Source of the DNA: Shimia sagamensis | Lineage (GTDB): Bacteria; Pseudomonadota; Alphaproteobacteria; Rhodobacterales; Rhodobacteraceae | Assembly (NCBI RefSeq): GCF_900182745.1 | Contig: NZ_FXTY01000009.1 | Span: 62,001 to 126,000 of the forward strand | DNA: 64,000 nt | Reading direction: 5' to 3' | Shown: one piece after another, positions 17,593 to 26,557 of the stretch | How the letters are laid out: each line of letters starts with the position of its first letter | How positions within the stretch are numbered: the first letter of the stretch is position 1 | Notes under the pieces: generated by a model | Database searches by the model: none | The model's input: the letters and a program-made list of their open reading frames with translations, nothing else | Told to the model about the DNA's origin: nothing | Made by a program: the position numbers and the translations under genes

Positions 17593-18581
17593 TTAGCCAA
17601 TGGTGACAGGCGTGCCCTGTCGCCAGGACAGGTTGGCCGCATCCGCTAACATTTGAGCCCGTAGTCCATCGTTGATATCGGGAGACGGTTGCGAACCGCT
17701 TGAGATGGCTTGGGCAAAATGCGCCAGCCCAAGGCGGTAGGCGGCCTCGTAGCGCTCCAGAAAAAGTGTTGTGCCGGGGCTTTTCGAAAGCCGGAGGCAG
17801 AAGCCATTTCAACAGTATTTTCCAGCACGTTTTCTGCCCGGAGCATATCTTTGGACCCATGTACTTCAATCCGTTGATCATAGCCGTAGGTTGCCCGTCG
17901 GGAGTTGGAAATTTGGCAAATCTTGCCGGTTGCCGTGGTCAAAGTGACGGCGCCGGTGTCGATATCACCAGCATTGCCAATTTCCGGATCCACAAGGGAA
18001 GACCCAACGGCAAAAACAGATGTTGGTTCTTCGCCGAGTAAAAAACGGGCCATATCAAGATCATGTATCATCATGTCTCGGAATAATCCGCCGGAAGTGG
18101 CAATGTACTCAAGTGACGGTGGCGCGGGATCGCGTGAGAGGATTGTGACAATCTCAACGGAACCAATTTCGCCTCGTGTTATTCGAGACTGAATTTGAGA
18201 GAAGTTTGGGTCAAACCGACGGTTGAAGGCCGTCATAAAAGGCACCCCCGCATCTTCGACCGCCCAGACGCAATCACGGATTCGGTCTGCGGACATGTCG
18301 ATCGGTTTTTCGCAAAAAATTGCTTTGCGGGCTTTGCAGGCGGCATGAATAAGATCGTAGTGGGTATTTGTCGGAGTTCCGATAAGAACCGCATCGACCT
18401 CCGGACTGGCGATGAGCGCGGCCGCGGACATCACTTGAGCATCGGTTTCTCCTGCCAGTTCTTGGGCCGAAGCCGCGGAGGTATCCGCGACCGCTGCAAT
18501 AGCGACACTGTCCAGTTGGCCAACTGAGCGGGCGTGCACCCGCCCAATGCGGCCACAGCCTAAAAGACCAATTTTCAACAA
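17593..18581 (-). pseudogene. iolG: Inositol 2-dehydrogenase (IolG), single-base frameshift near the 3' end
   Basis: Gfo/Idh/MocA enzyme that would oxidise myo-inositol to scyllo-inosose with NAD. The N-terminal Rossmann loop is GLLGCGRIG, the catalytic motif CEKPIDM, and IHDLDMARFLLGE and ATYGYDQRIEVHGS match IolG. After QHFF the frame breaks: the open frame runs on as WSATRPPTALG and stops at 17646. In the neighbouring frame the true tail continues as LERYEAAYRLGLAHFAQAI and ends DAANLSWRQGTPVTIG with TAA at 17593. The break lies in a run of five As on the plus strand (17761-17765); a sixth would restore a 329-residue protein. Either a real recent mutation or a sequencing error. Confidence 0.85.
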
Positions 18582-19266
18582 ATCTTGCTCCCTTGGGTTG
18601 GGGCTGGCTGACGTGAGAGCGGTTCTCCTCCGAATTTGCGGTGATTTGTCCGTTTTGCCAATACCCGAGCCGAAAATTGCAAAGGCAATAGCGTGTCACG
18701 GCGTGAAGTGCTTTGGGCCAAGGCTGCGACACAGTGTACCCTCTGCGCGGGCGAAGAAAATTCAGATATTGGTGCGCTAAGGTATTTGTGACTTTGGCAA
18801 TTATGGGAATGGCAAGGCGGGGGTGATGGAGCGGGTACAGAAATCTACGATTGGCCATAATGCAGTACCAATCCATCGCGAGAAGCTATTTGCGACTCCG
18901 CCGCGGTTCCGATCTCTTATTTTGGCGGCACTTGTCTGAGGCGTTTGGACCGATCAATGACCAATGATTGCGGAACCTCGCTATGTGGTTTTGAAAGAGG
19001 GTAGCAATATTGGGTAGATGCTTTTTGTTTTGTGCGTGGATGGCTCAAGTTCCGAGTGGAGCCCTGAATCTCTTCGCTATCTGACTTAGGCTGTGGTTGT
19101 GGCAGAAAACGCCCCGTGGCTGATTTGCATGGTGACACGTTTCGGTCTCTTTTTGGTGACCCAAATTCAGATCATCCGGCCTTCGCTTAAGCGACACTGA
19201 TTTGGAGTGGATGATTGTGACGTTCGGTGTCTTTGGTGTGAATTTAAGAGAGCCTCTTTCGCTGAG
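18582..19266. other. 685-bp gene-free stretch upstream of iolG
   Basis: Between the iolG start and the end of the GntR gene I find no frame with a plausible protein. The part near 18582-18700 should hold the iolG promoter; it contains a small palindrome ATTGC-AAAG-GCAAT at 18676-18689. The rest looks AT-richer and unstructured. It may be the remains of a lost gene, or hold a small RNA, but I see no terminator-promoter pair that would support one. Confidence 0.4.
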
Positions 19267-19941
19267 CTACAGGAACTCGGTGTCTTCTAGTTCTGCTCTT
19301 AGAACACGAATGCGGGCGCGTTGACCGGCGGTGATATGTATCTGCATGGCTGCCTCGGCCGCATCGCCATCGCGGGCGACAAGAGCGTCTAGAATCGCAT
19401 TATGCTCCACTATGGCACTCTCGTAACGCTCTTCATCAGCCAAAGTGGTGCGGCCTAGGATTAACATGGCTTTCTGCAAACTCAGCATGGACTTAATCAG
19501 GAAGCGATTTTTAGCAGCCTCCAGAAGCGCGCGATGGAACTGGCGATTCAGGCGGGCGGCGTCCGTGCCTTTGCCCACCTTGGAGATTTCGTCACTGATT
19601 GCGGTGAGCTCAGTTATTTCCACAGATGAGGCGGACCGGGCTGCCATTCGAGCGGCGGTGCACTCCAAAACGCAGCGCATTTCGTACAGCTCCATGATCT
19701 CGGAGTAATCCAACTTTCGCACCGTGGCGCCGATCCTAGGGAGATGCGCCACAAGACCGTCGGTTTCCAGCTGGCGAATGGCTTCGCGTACAGGAGTGCG
19801 ACTGACGCCAAAGCGTTTGGCAAGTTCGGTTTCTCGCAGGCGGTCGCCGGGGGAAAGATGCCCGTCGCGGATTTCCGCAAGAAGAGCGCCGTAGGCCGCG
19901 TTTCCATGTAGTTTTTCTGGTGAGGCCAGGTCGTCGCTCAT
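19267..19941 (-). CDS. GntR family transcriptional regulator (FCD domain)
   Basis: I start at the ATG at 19941 (MSDDLASPEKLHG). The 224-residue protein has a winged-helix N-terminal domain with LRETELAKRFGVSRTPVREA and QLETDGLVAHLPRIG, then an all-helical FCD ligand-binding domain (from about residue 80: YEMRCVLECTAARMAA; NRQFHRALLEAAKN), whose conserved His/Asp residues usually bind a metal and a carboxylate ligand. It is divergent from the AbrB-type membrane protein. A large palindrome lies between them, overlapping both promoters, so it probably controls the transporter and itself. Confidence 0.92.
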   Translation of the reverse strand: MSDDLASPEKLHGNAAYGALLAEIRDGHLSPGDRLRETELAKRFGVSRTPVREAIRQLETDGLVAHLPRIGATVRKLDYSEIMELYEMRCVLECTAARMAARSASSVEITELTAISDEISKVGKGTDAARLNRQFHRALLEAAKNRFLIKSMLSLQKAMLILGRTTLADEERYESAIVEHNAILDALVARDGDAAEAAMQIHITAGQRARIRVLRAELEDTEFL

Positions 19942-19965
19942 TGGGTTTTGACCATAACTTGTGAT

Positions 19966-19997
19966 ATTGCATCCGAATGTATACAGTCGGATGCAAT
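19966..19997. promoter_or_regulatory. Probable operator of the GntR regulator
   Basis: Perfect 11-bp inverted arms, ATTGCATCCGA (19966-19976) and TCGGATGCAAT (19987-19997), surround a 10-nt centre that itself contains the palindrome TGTATACA (19978-19985). The core matches the GTATAC-type sites of FCD-group GntR regulators. It lies 25 bp from each start codon, where it could block both promoters. Confidence 0.8.
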
Positions 19998-20022
19998 CGG
20001 TCAATCAAGATTGGAATCACCC

Positions 20023-21060
20023 GTGTCTACTCTGCGACTTCGGGCCTTCACCTTTGCGGTGGCGGCGATTGGGGCCATGTTTTTCTGGGTGTTGAATTTG
20101 CCGCTGCCTTTCTTGTTCGGGCCGATGGCTGCGTGTCTCATTGCGGCGCTGAGCGGTGCGCGGTTTGCCGGTTTTGGAGAGATTACTGCTGGCGCACGAA
20201 CCATTCTTGGCGTGGCTGTGGGGACGTCCATAACGCCTGAAGTGGCGGCGCAATTGCCAGGAATGGCGGGGTCGATTGCGTTAATGCCGCTTTACATATT
20301 TGTGATCGCGTTGATTGGGGTGCCGTTCTTCCACAAGGTCTGCAAATTTGACCCTGTGACGTCATACTATGCGGCGATGCCGGGCGGTTTGCAGGACATG
20401 ATCTTGTTTGGCGAAGAGGCGGGGGGAAATGCGCGCATATTGTCCTTGATCCACGCGACTCGGGTTCTGGTGATTGTGTCAGTGGCACCGATCATGTTGA
20501 TCTCCGTGTATGGCGTGAGCCTATCCAACCCGATAGGTCAGCCTGCATCTGAACTGCCGGTGCAAGAGATGGTGATCATGGCGGTGGCTGCAATTGTCGG
20601 TTGGAAAGGCGGCGAACGCATTGGATTGTTTGGCGCGTCCATCTTGGGACCCATGATTGTGTCTGCAGCTCTGACCATGGGCGGGGTACTGCACTCGCGT
20701 CCACCACAAGAAGCGATTTGGACTGCGCAGTTTTTTATTGGTGTGGTGATTGGTGTTTATTACGTCGGTGTCACCATGCGCGAGTTACGCAGTGTAGTAC
20801 TGTCTGGGCTGGCGTTTATGGTTGTTCTGGCGGTGCTGGCGGCGGGCTTTGCCGAAATCGCAACGCGGCTTGGTCTTGCGCCTGCTATGGAGGCATTTTT
20901 GGCCTTTGCGCCGGGCGGGCAGGCGGAGATGACAGTCTTGGCGATTGTGGTTGGTGCTGACCTTGGATTTGTCATTGCCCATCACCTGACGCGGATTGTT
21001 CTAGTGATTTTAGGCGCGCCGATTGCGGCGCGCCTGTTGAAGCCGAAGGCCTCGGGTTAG
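20023..21060 (+). CDS. AbrB-family membrane protein (putative transporter)
   Basis: I start at the GTG at 20023 (MSTLRLRAFTFAVAA); a start further upstream would translate the palindromic operator. The 345-residue protein is almost entirely membrane-spanning and is built as an internal duplication: the LPLPFLFGPMAACLIAAL pattern of the first half recurs as IGLFGASILGPMIVSAAL in the second, and PGGLQDMI recurs as PGGQAEMTVLA. This is the PF05145 family, named AbrB or ammonia monooxygenase for historical reasons; it has no DNA-binding or oxygenase domain and is probably a transporter. Its stop overlaps the stop of the convergent ABC permease gene by 3 nt. Confidence 0.88.
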   Translation: MSTLRLRAFTFAVAAIGAMFFWVLNLPLPFLFGPMAACLIAALSGARFAGFGEITAGARTILGVAVGTSITPEVAAQLPGMAGSIALMPLYIFVIALIGVPFFHKVCKFDPVTSYYAAMPGGLQDMILFGEEAGGNARILSLIHATRVLVIVSVAPIMLISVYGVSLSNPIGQPASELPVQEMVIMAVAAIVGWKGGERIGLFGASILGPMIVSAALTMGGVLHSRPPQEAIWTAQFFIGVVIGVYYVGVTMRELRSVVLSGLAFMVVLAVLAAGFAEIATRLGLAPAMEAFLAFAPGGQAEMTVLAIVVGADLGFVIAHHLTRIVLVILGAPIAARLLKPKASG

Positions 21061-21908
21061 TTTTTCTTCTGAAACGCGATCATGACCAAGGCCAGCAGCG
21101 ATGATCCCAGCATCAAGAGCAAGCTGACTGCGTTCAGCAGTGGGGTGGACCCCTCTTTGAGACGGTCAAACATGGCGATGGTCAATGGTGCATCAGATCC
21201 AACGAGCATCAACGTGGTGTTGAAGTTCTCAAAGCTCATCAGGAAAGCCACTACAAAGGCGCCGATCATGGCAGGCGCCAGATAGGGCAGAGTGACCGTA
21301 CGGATTGCCGTCAAACGACCGGCGCCGAGGTTGAGCGCGGCCTCTTCCAAAGTCTTGTCAAACTTTTGCAGACGGGCCCCAATCACCAAGGTTGCAATTG
21401 TGGTGATGAAGGAGAATTGGCCAAGGATCACTAACCAAAGGCCGGGGCGCAGGGCTTCTACATCCCATTGAAACCCATCCCAAAGGCCGTTGGCCAAGCG
21501 GCTGGACGCTACCAGAATGGAGATACCAAGTACGATACCGGGGATCACCAGGGGCAGCAGCATAAAGACGTAGAGGATACTTTGCCCGCGAAACTTGTAA
21601 CGGTTGAACAGGAAGGCATTGGACAAGCCAACGACCATAGAGAGCGCGGAGACACAAAAGGCCACAAACACGGACGTTCCAATCGCGCGCAGAATTGAGC
21701 GTTCATGGAATACGCCAATCATCGGGCGTTCCGAGCCAAAGAACCAGTTCCAGGTAAACCCCTCCCAAGGCAGGGAAGGGAACTGGCTGTCATTGAAGGC
21801 AAAGGCCGCCACAACGATCAATGGCAGCGCAAGGAAGACGAAAAAGAGCAGCACATATGCTTTGTAAGCCGTGGTGACAAAGCGGGACTGTGGGATGGAA
21901 GGGATCAT
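21057..21908 (-). CDS. ABC transporter permease, polyamine type (PotC-like)
   Basis: The 283-residue protein has about six hydrophobic segments and the binding-protein-dependent permease loop LEEAALNLGAGRLTAIRTVT, which contacts the ATPase. Phe/Trp-rich periplasmic stretches such as FPSLPWEGFTWNWFFGSERP are typical of PotC/PotI. It is the last gene of a four-gene operon (binding protein, ATPase, permease, permease), with an 11-bp gap from the preceding permease gene. It converges with and overlaps the AbrB-type gene. Confidence 0.9.
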   Translation of the reverse strand: MIPSIPQSRFVTTAYKAYVLLFFVFLALPLIVVAAFAFNDSQFPSLPWEGFTWNWFFGSERPMIGVFHERSILRAIGTSVFVAFCVSALSMVVGLSNAFLFNRYKFRGQSILYVFMLLPLVIPGIVLGISILVASSRLANGLWDGFQWDVEALRPGLWLVILGQFSFITTIATLVIGARLQKFDKTLEEAALNLGAGRLTAIRTVTLPYLAPAMIGAFVVAFLMSFENFNTTLMLVGSDAPLTIAMFDRLKEGSTPLLNAVSLLLMLGSSLLALVMIAFQKKN

Positions 21909-21919
21909 GTTGCTTCTCC

Positions 21920-22777
21920 TTATCCCATAGTCTTTTCAAGGGACTGCCCGGTGAGGCGCAACATGCCCCAGACAATCACCGAAGATAGGATCAACAGCAG
22001 GAAGCCAAAGGCAGCGCCGAGCTCCCAGTTGAAACGTACAATGAACTGAGAATAGATCAGCTCAGTGAACCAGAGGCTTTCTTTGCCACCTAGCATAGTG
22101 GGAGTCAGATAGTTGCCGAGGCAGAGCATAAAGACCACGATGGAGCCCGACACGATGCCTGGCATGGCGTGAGGAATGATGATTTCACGCAAAACGCTGA
22201 AGCCGCTGCCGCCGAGATCGTAGCCAGCTTCGACCACTTCGTCAGACAGGCTCTCGAGTGTTGTGATCAGCGGTACGACCATGAAGAGCATAGAGGTATA
22301 AACAAGACCCACCATGATGGCGGCATCGTTGTACAACATCTCTACGGGGCCCTGAGCGAGACCTACGGATTGCAAGAGGTTGGAAATGATGCCGGTTTCT
22401 CTCAGCAATATCATCCAGCCAAACGTCCGCACCAGCTCCGAGACCCAAAACGGCACTAGGCAGAGCAGGAAAAGCGCGGATTGCGTGCGGCCCTTGGCCA
22501 TTTTTGCGATGTAGTAAGCGACTGGAAAACCAATCAGCAGGGTCAAGATTGTCGCAAAGATCGACATCACCGCAGTGCGTAGAAAGGTGACGATATACAG
22601 CGGTTCCGTGAAGAAGGTGAGGTAGTTCCCAAGGCTGATTTCATATTGGCCAACACCAACACGCTCGCGCAGGGAGACCAGTAAGAGGTCGATGTGAGGG
22701 ATCACAATCAGCAGGCTGAGCCAGAGAAGAAATGGCGTCAGCAAAAGGATGAGTCCAAGTTTGGCTTCGCGGTGCAT
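21920..22777 (-). CDS. ABC transporter permease, polyamine type (PotB-like)
   Basis: I start at the ATG at 22777 (MHREAKLGLILLLTPFLLW), which overlaps the ATPase stop as TGATG; upstream codons would lengthen it into the ATPase gene. The 285-residue protein has six probable membrane helices and the ATPase-contact loop VVEAGYDLGGSGFSVLREII. The stretch LVPFWVSELVRTFGWMILL matches the PotB/PotH group. It pairs with the following permease to form the channel. Confidence 0.9.
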   Translation of the reverse strand: MHREAKLGLILLLTPFLLWLSLLIVIPHIDLLLVSLRERVGVGQYEISLGNYLTFFTEPLYIVTFLRTAVMSIFATILTLLIGFPVAYYIAKMAKGRTQSALFLLCLVPFWVSELVRTFGWMILLRETGIISNLLQSVGLAQGPVEMLYNDAAIMVGLVYTSMLFMVVPLITTLESLSDEVVEAGYDLGGSGFSVLREIIIPHAMPGIVSGSIVVFMLCLGNYLTPTMLGGKESLWFTELIYSQFIVRFNWELGAAFGFLLLILSSVIVWGMLRLTGQSLEKTMG

Positions 22778-23877
22778 CAGGATGCTCCCGCAGAGAAGCA
22801 ATTGGCTTGATCGCTGGCCCAACCGATGTGCACCGGAGCGCCTTTGGTGAGATTTGCAAATTCACCAGATTGCGGCAGGTTCACGGCAACTTCTTCGTGG
22901 CCTTCCGTATCACGGACCATCACACGTGATGCGGCGCCGTTGAACAGAATAGAGGTGACTGTGCCGGAGATTTGGTTATCAAAGCTGGCAAGATCTTCGG
23001 CATTGTGGGCAATGCGGATGGCTTCGGGCCGCACAAAAGCGTCGATCGTATCACCTTGAGAGAGCGAACGCCCTTGGGTCGCCCCGCGTAATGTTAGGCC
23101 GCTGGTGGTTTGGACAAGCGTGTTTTCACCGTCCTGTTTGACGACTTTGCCCGACCACCGGTTGCTGTCCCCGACAAAACCCGCAACAAAAGCGGTGTCA
23201 GGGCGGTAGTATAGGTCTTGTGCGCTGCCTACCTGCTCAAAGCGCCCGGCGTTCATCACGGCGATGTTGTCAGACATCACCAACGCCTCTGATTGGTCAT
23301 GCGTGATGTATACAAAAGTGGTGTCAAAGGCCGCCTGAAGGGTCTTCAGCTCCACCTTCATGTGCTCGCGCAGTTTGAGATCGAGTGCACCAAGAGGTTC
23401 GTCGAGCAAAAGGACGTCTGGCTCAAGCACCATACAACGGGCAATGGCCACACGTTGTTTTTGTCCGCCAGAGAGTTCGTCCACACGGCGGTGTCCAATA
23501 CCAGGCAGGCCGATACGTTCGAGCGCTTCGTCTACCTTAAAACCAATATCTTTTTTGTGCATACCAGCGCGACGCAAGCCGTAGCCGATGTTGTCCGCGA
23601 TGTTCATCATCGGGAAGAGGGCCAAGTGCTGGAACACCATGTTCACATGCCGCTTGTTGGGCGGCACATTCAGGACCGAGTTGCCTTTGATCTGGATGTC
23701 GCCGCTGCTTGGTTCCAAAAAACCGGCGATCATACGCATGATGGTGGTTTTGCCACAACCGGATGGGCCGAGTATCGAGAAAAATGACCCCGCCGGGACA
23801 GAGAAGGAGACATTGTCCACCGCTGTTGTCTCGCCAAATTTTTTGGTGAGGTTGGTGCACTGCAGATCGGGCGTCAT
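22777..23877 (-). CDS. ABC transporter ATP-binding protein, polyamine type (PotA-like)
   Basis: I start at the ATG at 23877 (MTPDLQCTNLTKKFG), which has AAAGGA 8 nt upstream. The 366-residue protein has Walker A GPSGCGKTT, signature LSGGQKQR, Walker B LLLDEPLGALD and switch His in YITHDQSEA. A C-terminal TOBE regulatory domain begins near residue 265 (VRPEAIRIAHN). This is the PotA/PotG architecture. The gene follows the binding-protein gene by 75 bp and overlaps the next permease. Confidence 0.92.
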   Translation of the reverse strand: MTPDLQCTNLTKKFGETTAVDNVSFSVPAGSFFSILGPSGCGKTTIMRMIAGFLEPSSGDIQIKGNSVLNVPPNKRHVNMVFQHLALFPMMNIADNIGYGLRRAGMHKKDIGFKVDEALERIGLPGIGHRRVDELSGGQKQRVAIARCMVLEPDVLLLDEPLGALDLKLREHMKVELKTLQAAFDTTFVYITHDQSEALVMSDNIAVMNAGRFEQVGSAQDLYYRPDTAFVAGFVGDSNRWSGKVVKQDGENTLVQTTSGLTLRGATQGRSLSQGDTIDAFVRPEAIRIAHNAEDLASFDNQISGTVTSILFNGAASRVMVRDTEGHEEVAVNLPQSGEFANLTKGAPVHIGWASDQANCFSAGAS

Positions 23878-23901
23878 TGGGAGGTCCTTTAAAGTCGTAA
23901 A

Positions 23902-23927
23902 AGCGTGCGCCCGTGAGGACACACGCT
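23902..23927 (-). terminator. Intra-operon hairpin after the binding-protein gene
   Basis: On the minus strand AGCGTG pairs with CACGCT, with additional inner pairing, and is followed by TTTT. It lies between the binding-protein stop and the ATPase start. Such partial terminators usually leave more transcript for the binding protein than for the membrane parts. Confidence 0.5.
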
Positions 23928-23952
23928 GATTTAGAAGTTGAAAAGCGCTGGT

Positions 23953-25023
23953 TTATTTAGCGGCTTTAACGCGGTCCAGAACACCACCTTCGATGGCTTC
24001 AAGACCAGCTGGTACTGGTGGGTACCATTTGATGTTGTCGATGGCTTCGGCTGGGAAAGATCCCTGGTAGCGCGCCTTCAGGTCCGCGGAGGCAAATTCG
24101 TCAGCACCTTTGGATGCGGTGAAGTTACCAGCAGCTGCGGTGATCATTGCGGCCACTTCTGGCTGCATCACAAAGTTGATCCATGCGTATGCCGCGTCAT
24201 CTGCTTTGCCTTTGGCTGGCAGAACAAAGGTGTCAACCCAACCCAAAGCGCCAGCAGCAGGCGCCACAAAGGTGATGTCTGCATTGTCGGAGTTCAGTTT
24301 CCAACCGCCGGTGTCCCACGCCATGGAGGCCACAACTTCGCCGGAGCGCATCAGGCCCATCAGCTCGTCGCCGCCACCCCAGTAGGTTTTGACGCCCGCT
24401 TTACATTCGATCAGCTTGGCTTCGACCTGAGACATGATGTCAGCATAAGCCGCCTCGTCACCGTATGCGGCGAACGGGTCTAGACCCATGGAGAAAGCGA
24501 AACCGATCAAAGTTGGGCGCTTCAGACGGTAGGACACTTTGCCTGCAACGTCCGACGCGCAAAGGTCGGTGTAATCCTGAACCATGGAGGCTTTGGCGGT
24601 GTCGACCACAAGACCGGAGGTGCCCCACACGTGTGGCACGCCGTAGACGTCACTGCCAACGGTGGTGTTGCCTTGGGTGGCTTCTAGCATCGACGGGATG
24701 AAGAGCGACGCGTCAATTTTGGACAGATCGATTGGTTTGTAAATCCCGAACTCAGCCTGTGGGCCGGCAATGCGGTCTTGGCTTGGCTGTGCCAGGTCAA
24801 AGCCGCCGCCGCCTGTGGCGCGCAACTTGGCAATCATTTCTTCGTTGTTGGATTTGGTCACCTCAACGGTGTGGCCGGTTTCGGCCTCAAATTTTGCAAC
24901 AACGTCTTCTGGTGCATAGCCGCCCCAGGTCAAAAGGCGCAGCGTGTCTGCAGATGCGGCGCCTGCGCTGAGCATTGCTGCAACAGCAACCGTCATAGAC
25001 AGCTTAAATGTTTGATTTTTCAT
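23953..25023 (-). CDS. Polyamine-type ABC transporter substrate-binding protein
   Basis: I start at the ATG at 25023 (MKNQTFKLSMTVAVAAML), which gives a standard signal peptide cleaved after ASA. The 356-residue precursor begins its mature part DTLRLLTWGGYAPEDVVAKF, the PotD/PotF opening. It carries QPSQDRIAGPQAEFGIYKP and YGVPHVWGTSGLVVD. It would bind a polyamine or similar cationic compound in the periplasm. First gene of the operon, followed by an attenuating hairpin. Divergent from the cytochrome P450 gene by 277 bp. Confidence 0.9.
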   Translation of the reverse strand: MKNQTFKLSMTVAVAAMLSAGAASADTLRLLTWGGYAPEDVVAKFEAETGHTVEVTKSNNEEMIAKLRATGGGGFDLAQPSQDRIAGPQAEFGIYKPIDLSKIDASLFIPSMLEATQGNTTVGSDVYGVPHVWGTSGLVVDTAKASMVQDYTDLCASDVAGKVSYRLKRPTLIGFAFSMGLDPFAAYGDEAAYADIMSQVEAKLIECKAGVKTYWGGGDELMGLMRSGEVVASMAWDTGGWKLNSDNADITFVAPAAGALGWVDTFVLPAKGKADDAAYAWINFVMQPEVAAMITAAAGNFTASKGADEFASADLKARYQGSFPAEAIDNIKWYPPVPAGLEAIEGGVLDRVKAAK

Positions 25024-25088
25024 GGAACATATCCCCCCGGGATCTTTTCTTATGTTGTTTGATGCCGCTACCATGGGGGGAATGTATC

Positions 25089-25100
25089 ATTTGGTCAAAT
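25089..25100. promoter_or_regulatory. Short palindrome upstream of the polyamine-type operon
   Basis: ATTTGGTCAAAT has 5-bp arms (ATTTG, CAAAT) around GT and lies 66 bp upstream of the binding-protein ATG, in the divergent region with the P450 gene. Its position suits a repressor site, but 12 bp is little evidence. Confidence 0.35.
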
Positions 25101-25300
25101 ATTTTCGTGCCGCGTTACAAAAGTTTTAATCTTGGAAAGATCACGGGGTGATGGACTGATGAAATCAGAGTGAGATTGCGTGAATTTTTTCGATAATTGG
25201 ATCGGCGACATGCGAGTTTCATCCATGTATTGGCTTACTATTGGCATTTACTTCGGGTGGAATAGAAGTATTTTCCAGCCTTCATTTGTGCGAGGACAAC

Positions 25301-26542
25301 ATGCTTACGGACCCAGCCAGCCGGATTTCTTTGGACCCACAAAGCACGGGCTTTGCCGCGGACCCCTATGCCACCTATGCCGCCATGCGCGCATTGGATG
25401 CCCCCTATTTCTGGGAGAGCGCGAATACATGGATGCTGACAAAAATGGCGGACGTGGAGGCCGTGGCGCTCGATAAAACCATGTTGCGCAACAACGAGGA
25501 ATTCATCGAGGACGTTGACCGAAGAGCACAGCAGCGGGCAATCAACTTCCACGACATGCCTTATCACGAGCGTTACGTGCAGGTGAACTTGCTCGAAAGC
25601 GAGGGCGCTACGCACGCGCGGTTGCGCAAGGTGGTTTTTCGTGAATTTTCGCCTGCGATGATCGCGCGGCAGCGCCCGGCTATTCAGGATTTTGTGGATA
25701 CTCTTCTAGAGGAGTTGTGCGAGCAAGAAGAAGTCGATTTTGTTGCTGAGTTTGCCGCGCATGTACCTGGCCATATCATTGGACGTGTTTTGGGTGTGCC
25801 TGACGAAGATGCTCCAATGCTGCGTCATTGGTCTGAAGAAGTGGTCCGATTTTTTGATCCTGAGAGGGGTGCAGAAGACAAGGCACGTGCGGAAACCGCG
25901 ACCAAAGAGTTCTACGAATATTTGTTGGTCCTTTTGGCCAATCGGGAAAAGGCGCCGAAAGAAGATCTGTTGAGCGGTCTGATTGCGTATCGTGATGCGG
26001 GTCAGCTGAGTCAAGATGAACTGGTTTCCACAGCCATGCTGATATTGATGGCAGGGCATGGCTCAACCATAGATGTGTTGGGGAGTGGTCTGCACGCGCT
26101 TCTGCGATTTCCAGACCAGCATCAGCGGTTGCGGGACGATCCCAGTCTGATGAAAACGGCAGTTCAGGAGATGTTTCGGTATGAATCTCCGCTACCCTAT
26201 TTTCACCGATTTGCGACGGAGGACACCGAAGTGGGCGGCAAGCTGTTCCCAGCCGGAACGCGCTTTGGTTTGCTTTACGGGGCGGCCAATCGTGATCCTG
26301 TTCGATTTGAACGTCCGGATTTGTTTGACGTTGGTCGGACGCCTAATCGGCACATGGCCTTTGGTGGAGGAGGGCACTTCTGCCTTGGCAACCATTTGGC
26401 GCGACTGGATATGGATGTAATCTTCTCTACTCTGAATGCGCGGTTTTCAGAAATTGAGCTCGCCGAGGTTGTGCCAGAGTATAAGCGGGGATTGTCGGTG
26501 CGAGGTCCAAAAAACCTACGCATAAGTTGGAAGCGCGCATAA
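25301..26542 (+). CDS. Cytochrome P450
   Basis: I start at the ATG at 25301, preceded by GAGGA. The 413-residue soluble bacterial P450 has the heme-binding loop FGGGGHFCLGNHLARLD with axial Cys361, the ExxR motif E290-M-F-R293, and THARLRKVVFREFSP of the C helix. The I-helix reads AGHGSTID (251-258): the usual acid-alcohol pair of AGxxT(T/S) is changed, with Gly where Asp or Glu normally lies. It would hydroxylate an unknown small molecule. The next gene, 15 bp on, encodes a matching [2Fe-2S] ferredoxin, so it is a class I system. No ferredoxin reductase is nearby. Confidence 0.95.
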   Translation: MLTDPASRISLDPQSTGFAADPYATYAAMRALDAPYFWESANTWMLTKMADVEAVALDKTMLRNNEEFIEDVDRRAQQRAINFHDMPYHERYVQVNLLESEGATHARLRKVVFREFSPAMIARQRPAIQDFVDTLLEELCEQEEVDFVAEFAAHVPGHIIGRVLGVPDEDAPMLRHWSEEVVRFFDPERGAEDKARAETATKEFYEYLLVLLANREKAPKEDLLSGLIAYRDAGQLSQDELVSTAMLILMAGHGSTIDVLGSGLHALLRFPDQHQRLRDDPSLMKTAVQEMFRYESPLPYFHRFATEDTEVGGKLFPAGTRFGLLYGAANRDPVRFERPDLFDVGRTPNRHMAFGGGGHFCLGNHLARLDMDVIFSTLNARFSEIELAEVVPEYKRGLSVRGPKNLRISWKRA

Positions 26543-26557
26543 AGGCGAGACAAGAAG

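Noticed and set aside
18676-18689. ATTGC-AAAG-GCAAT palindrome as an iolG operator
   Set aside because: Five-base arms are easily found by chance in this length of DNA, and no adjacent regulator supports it.
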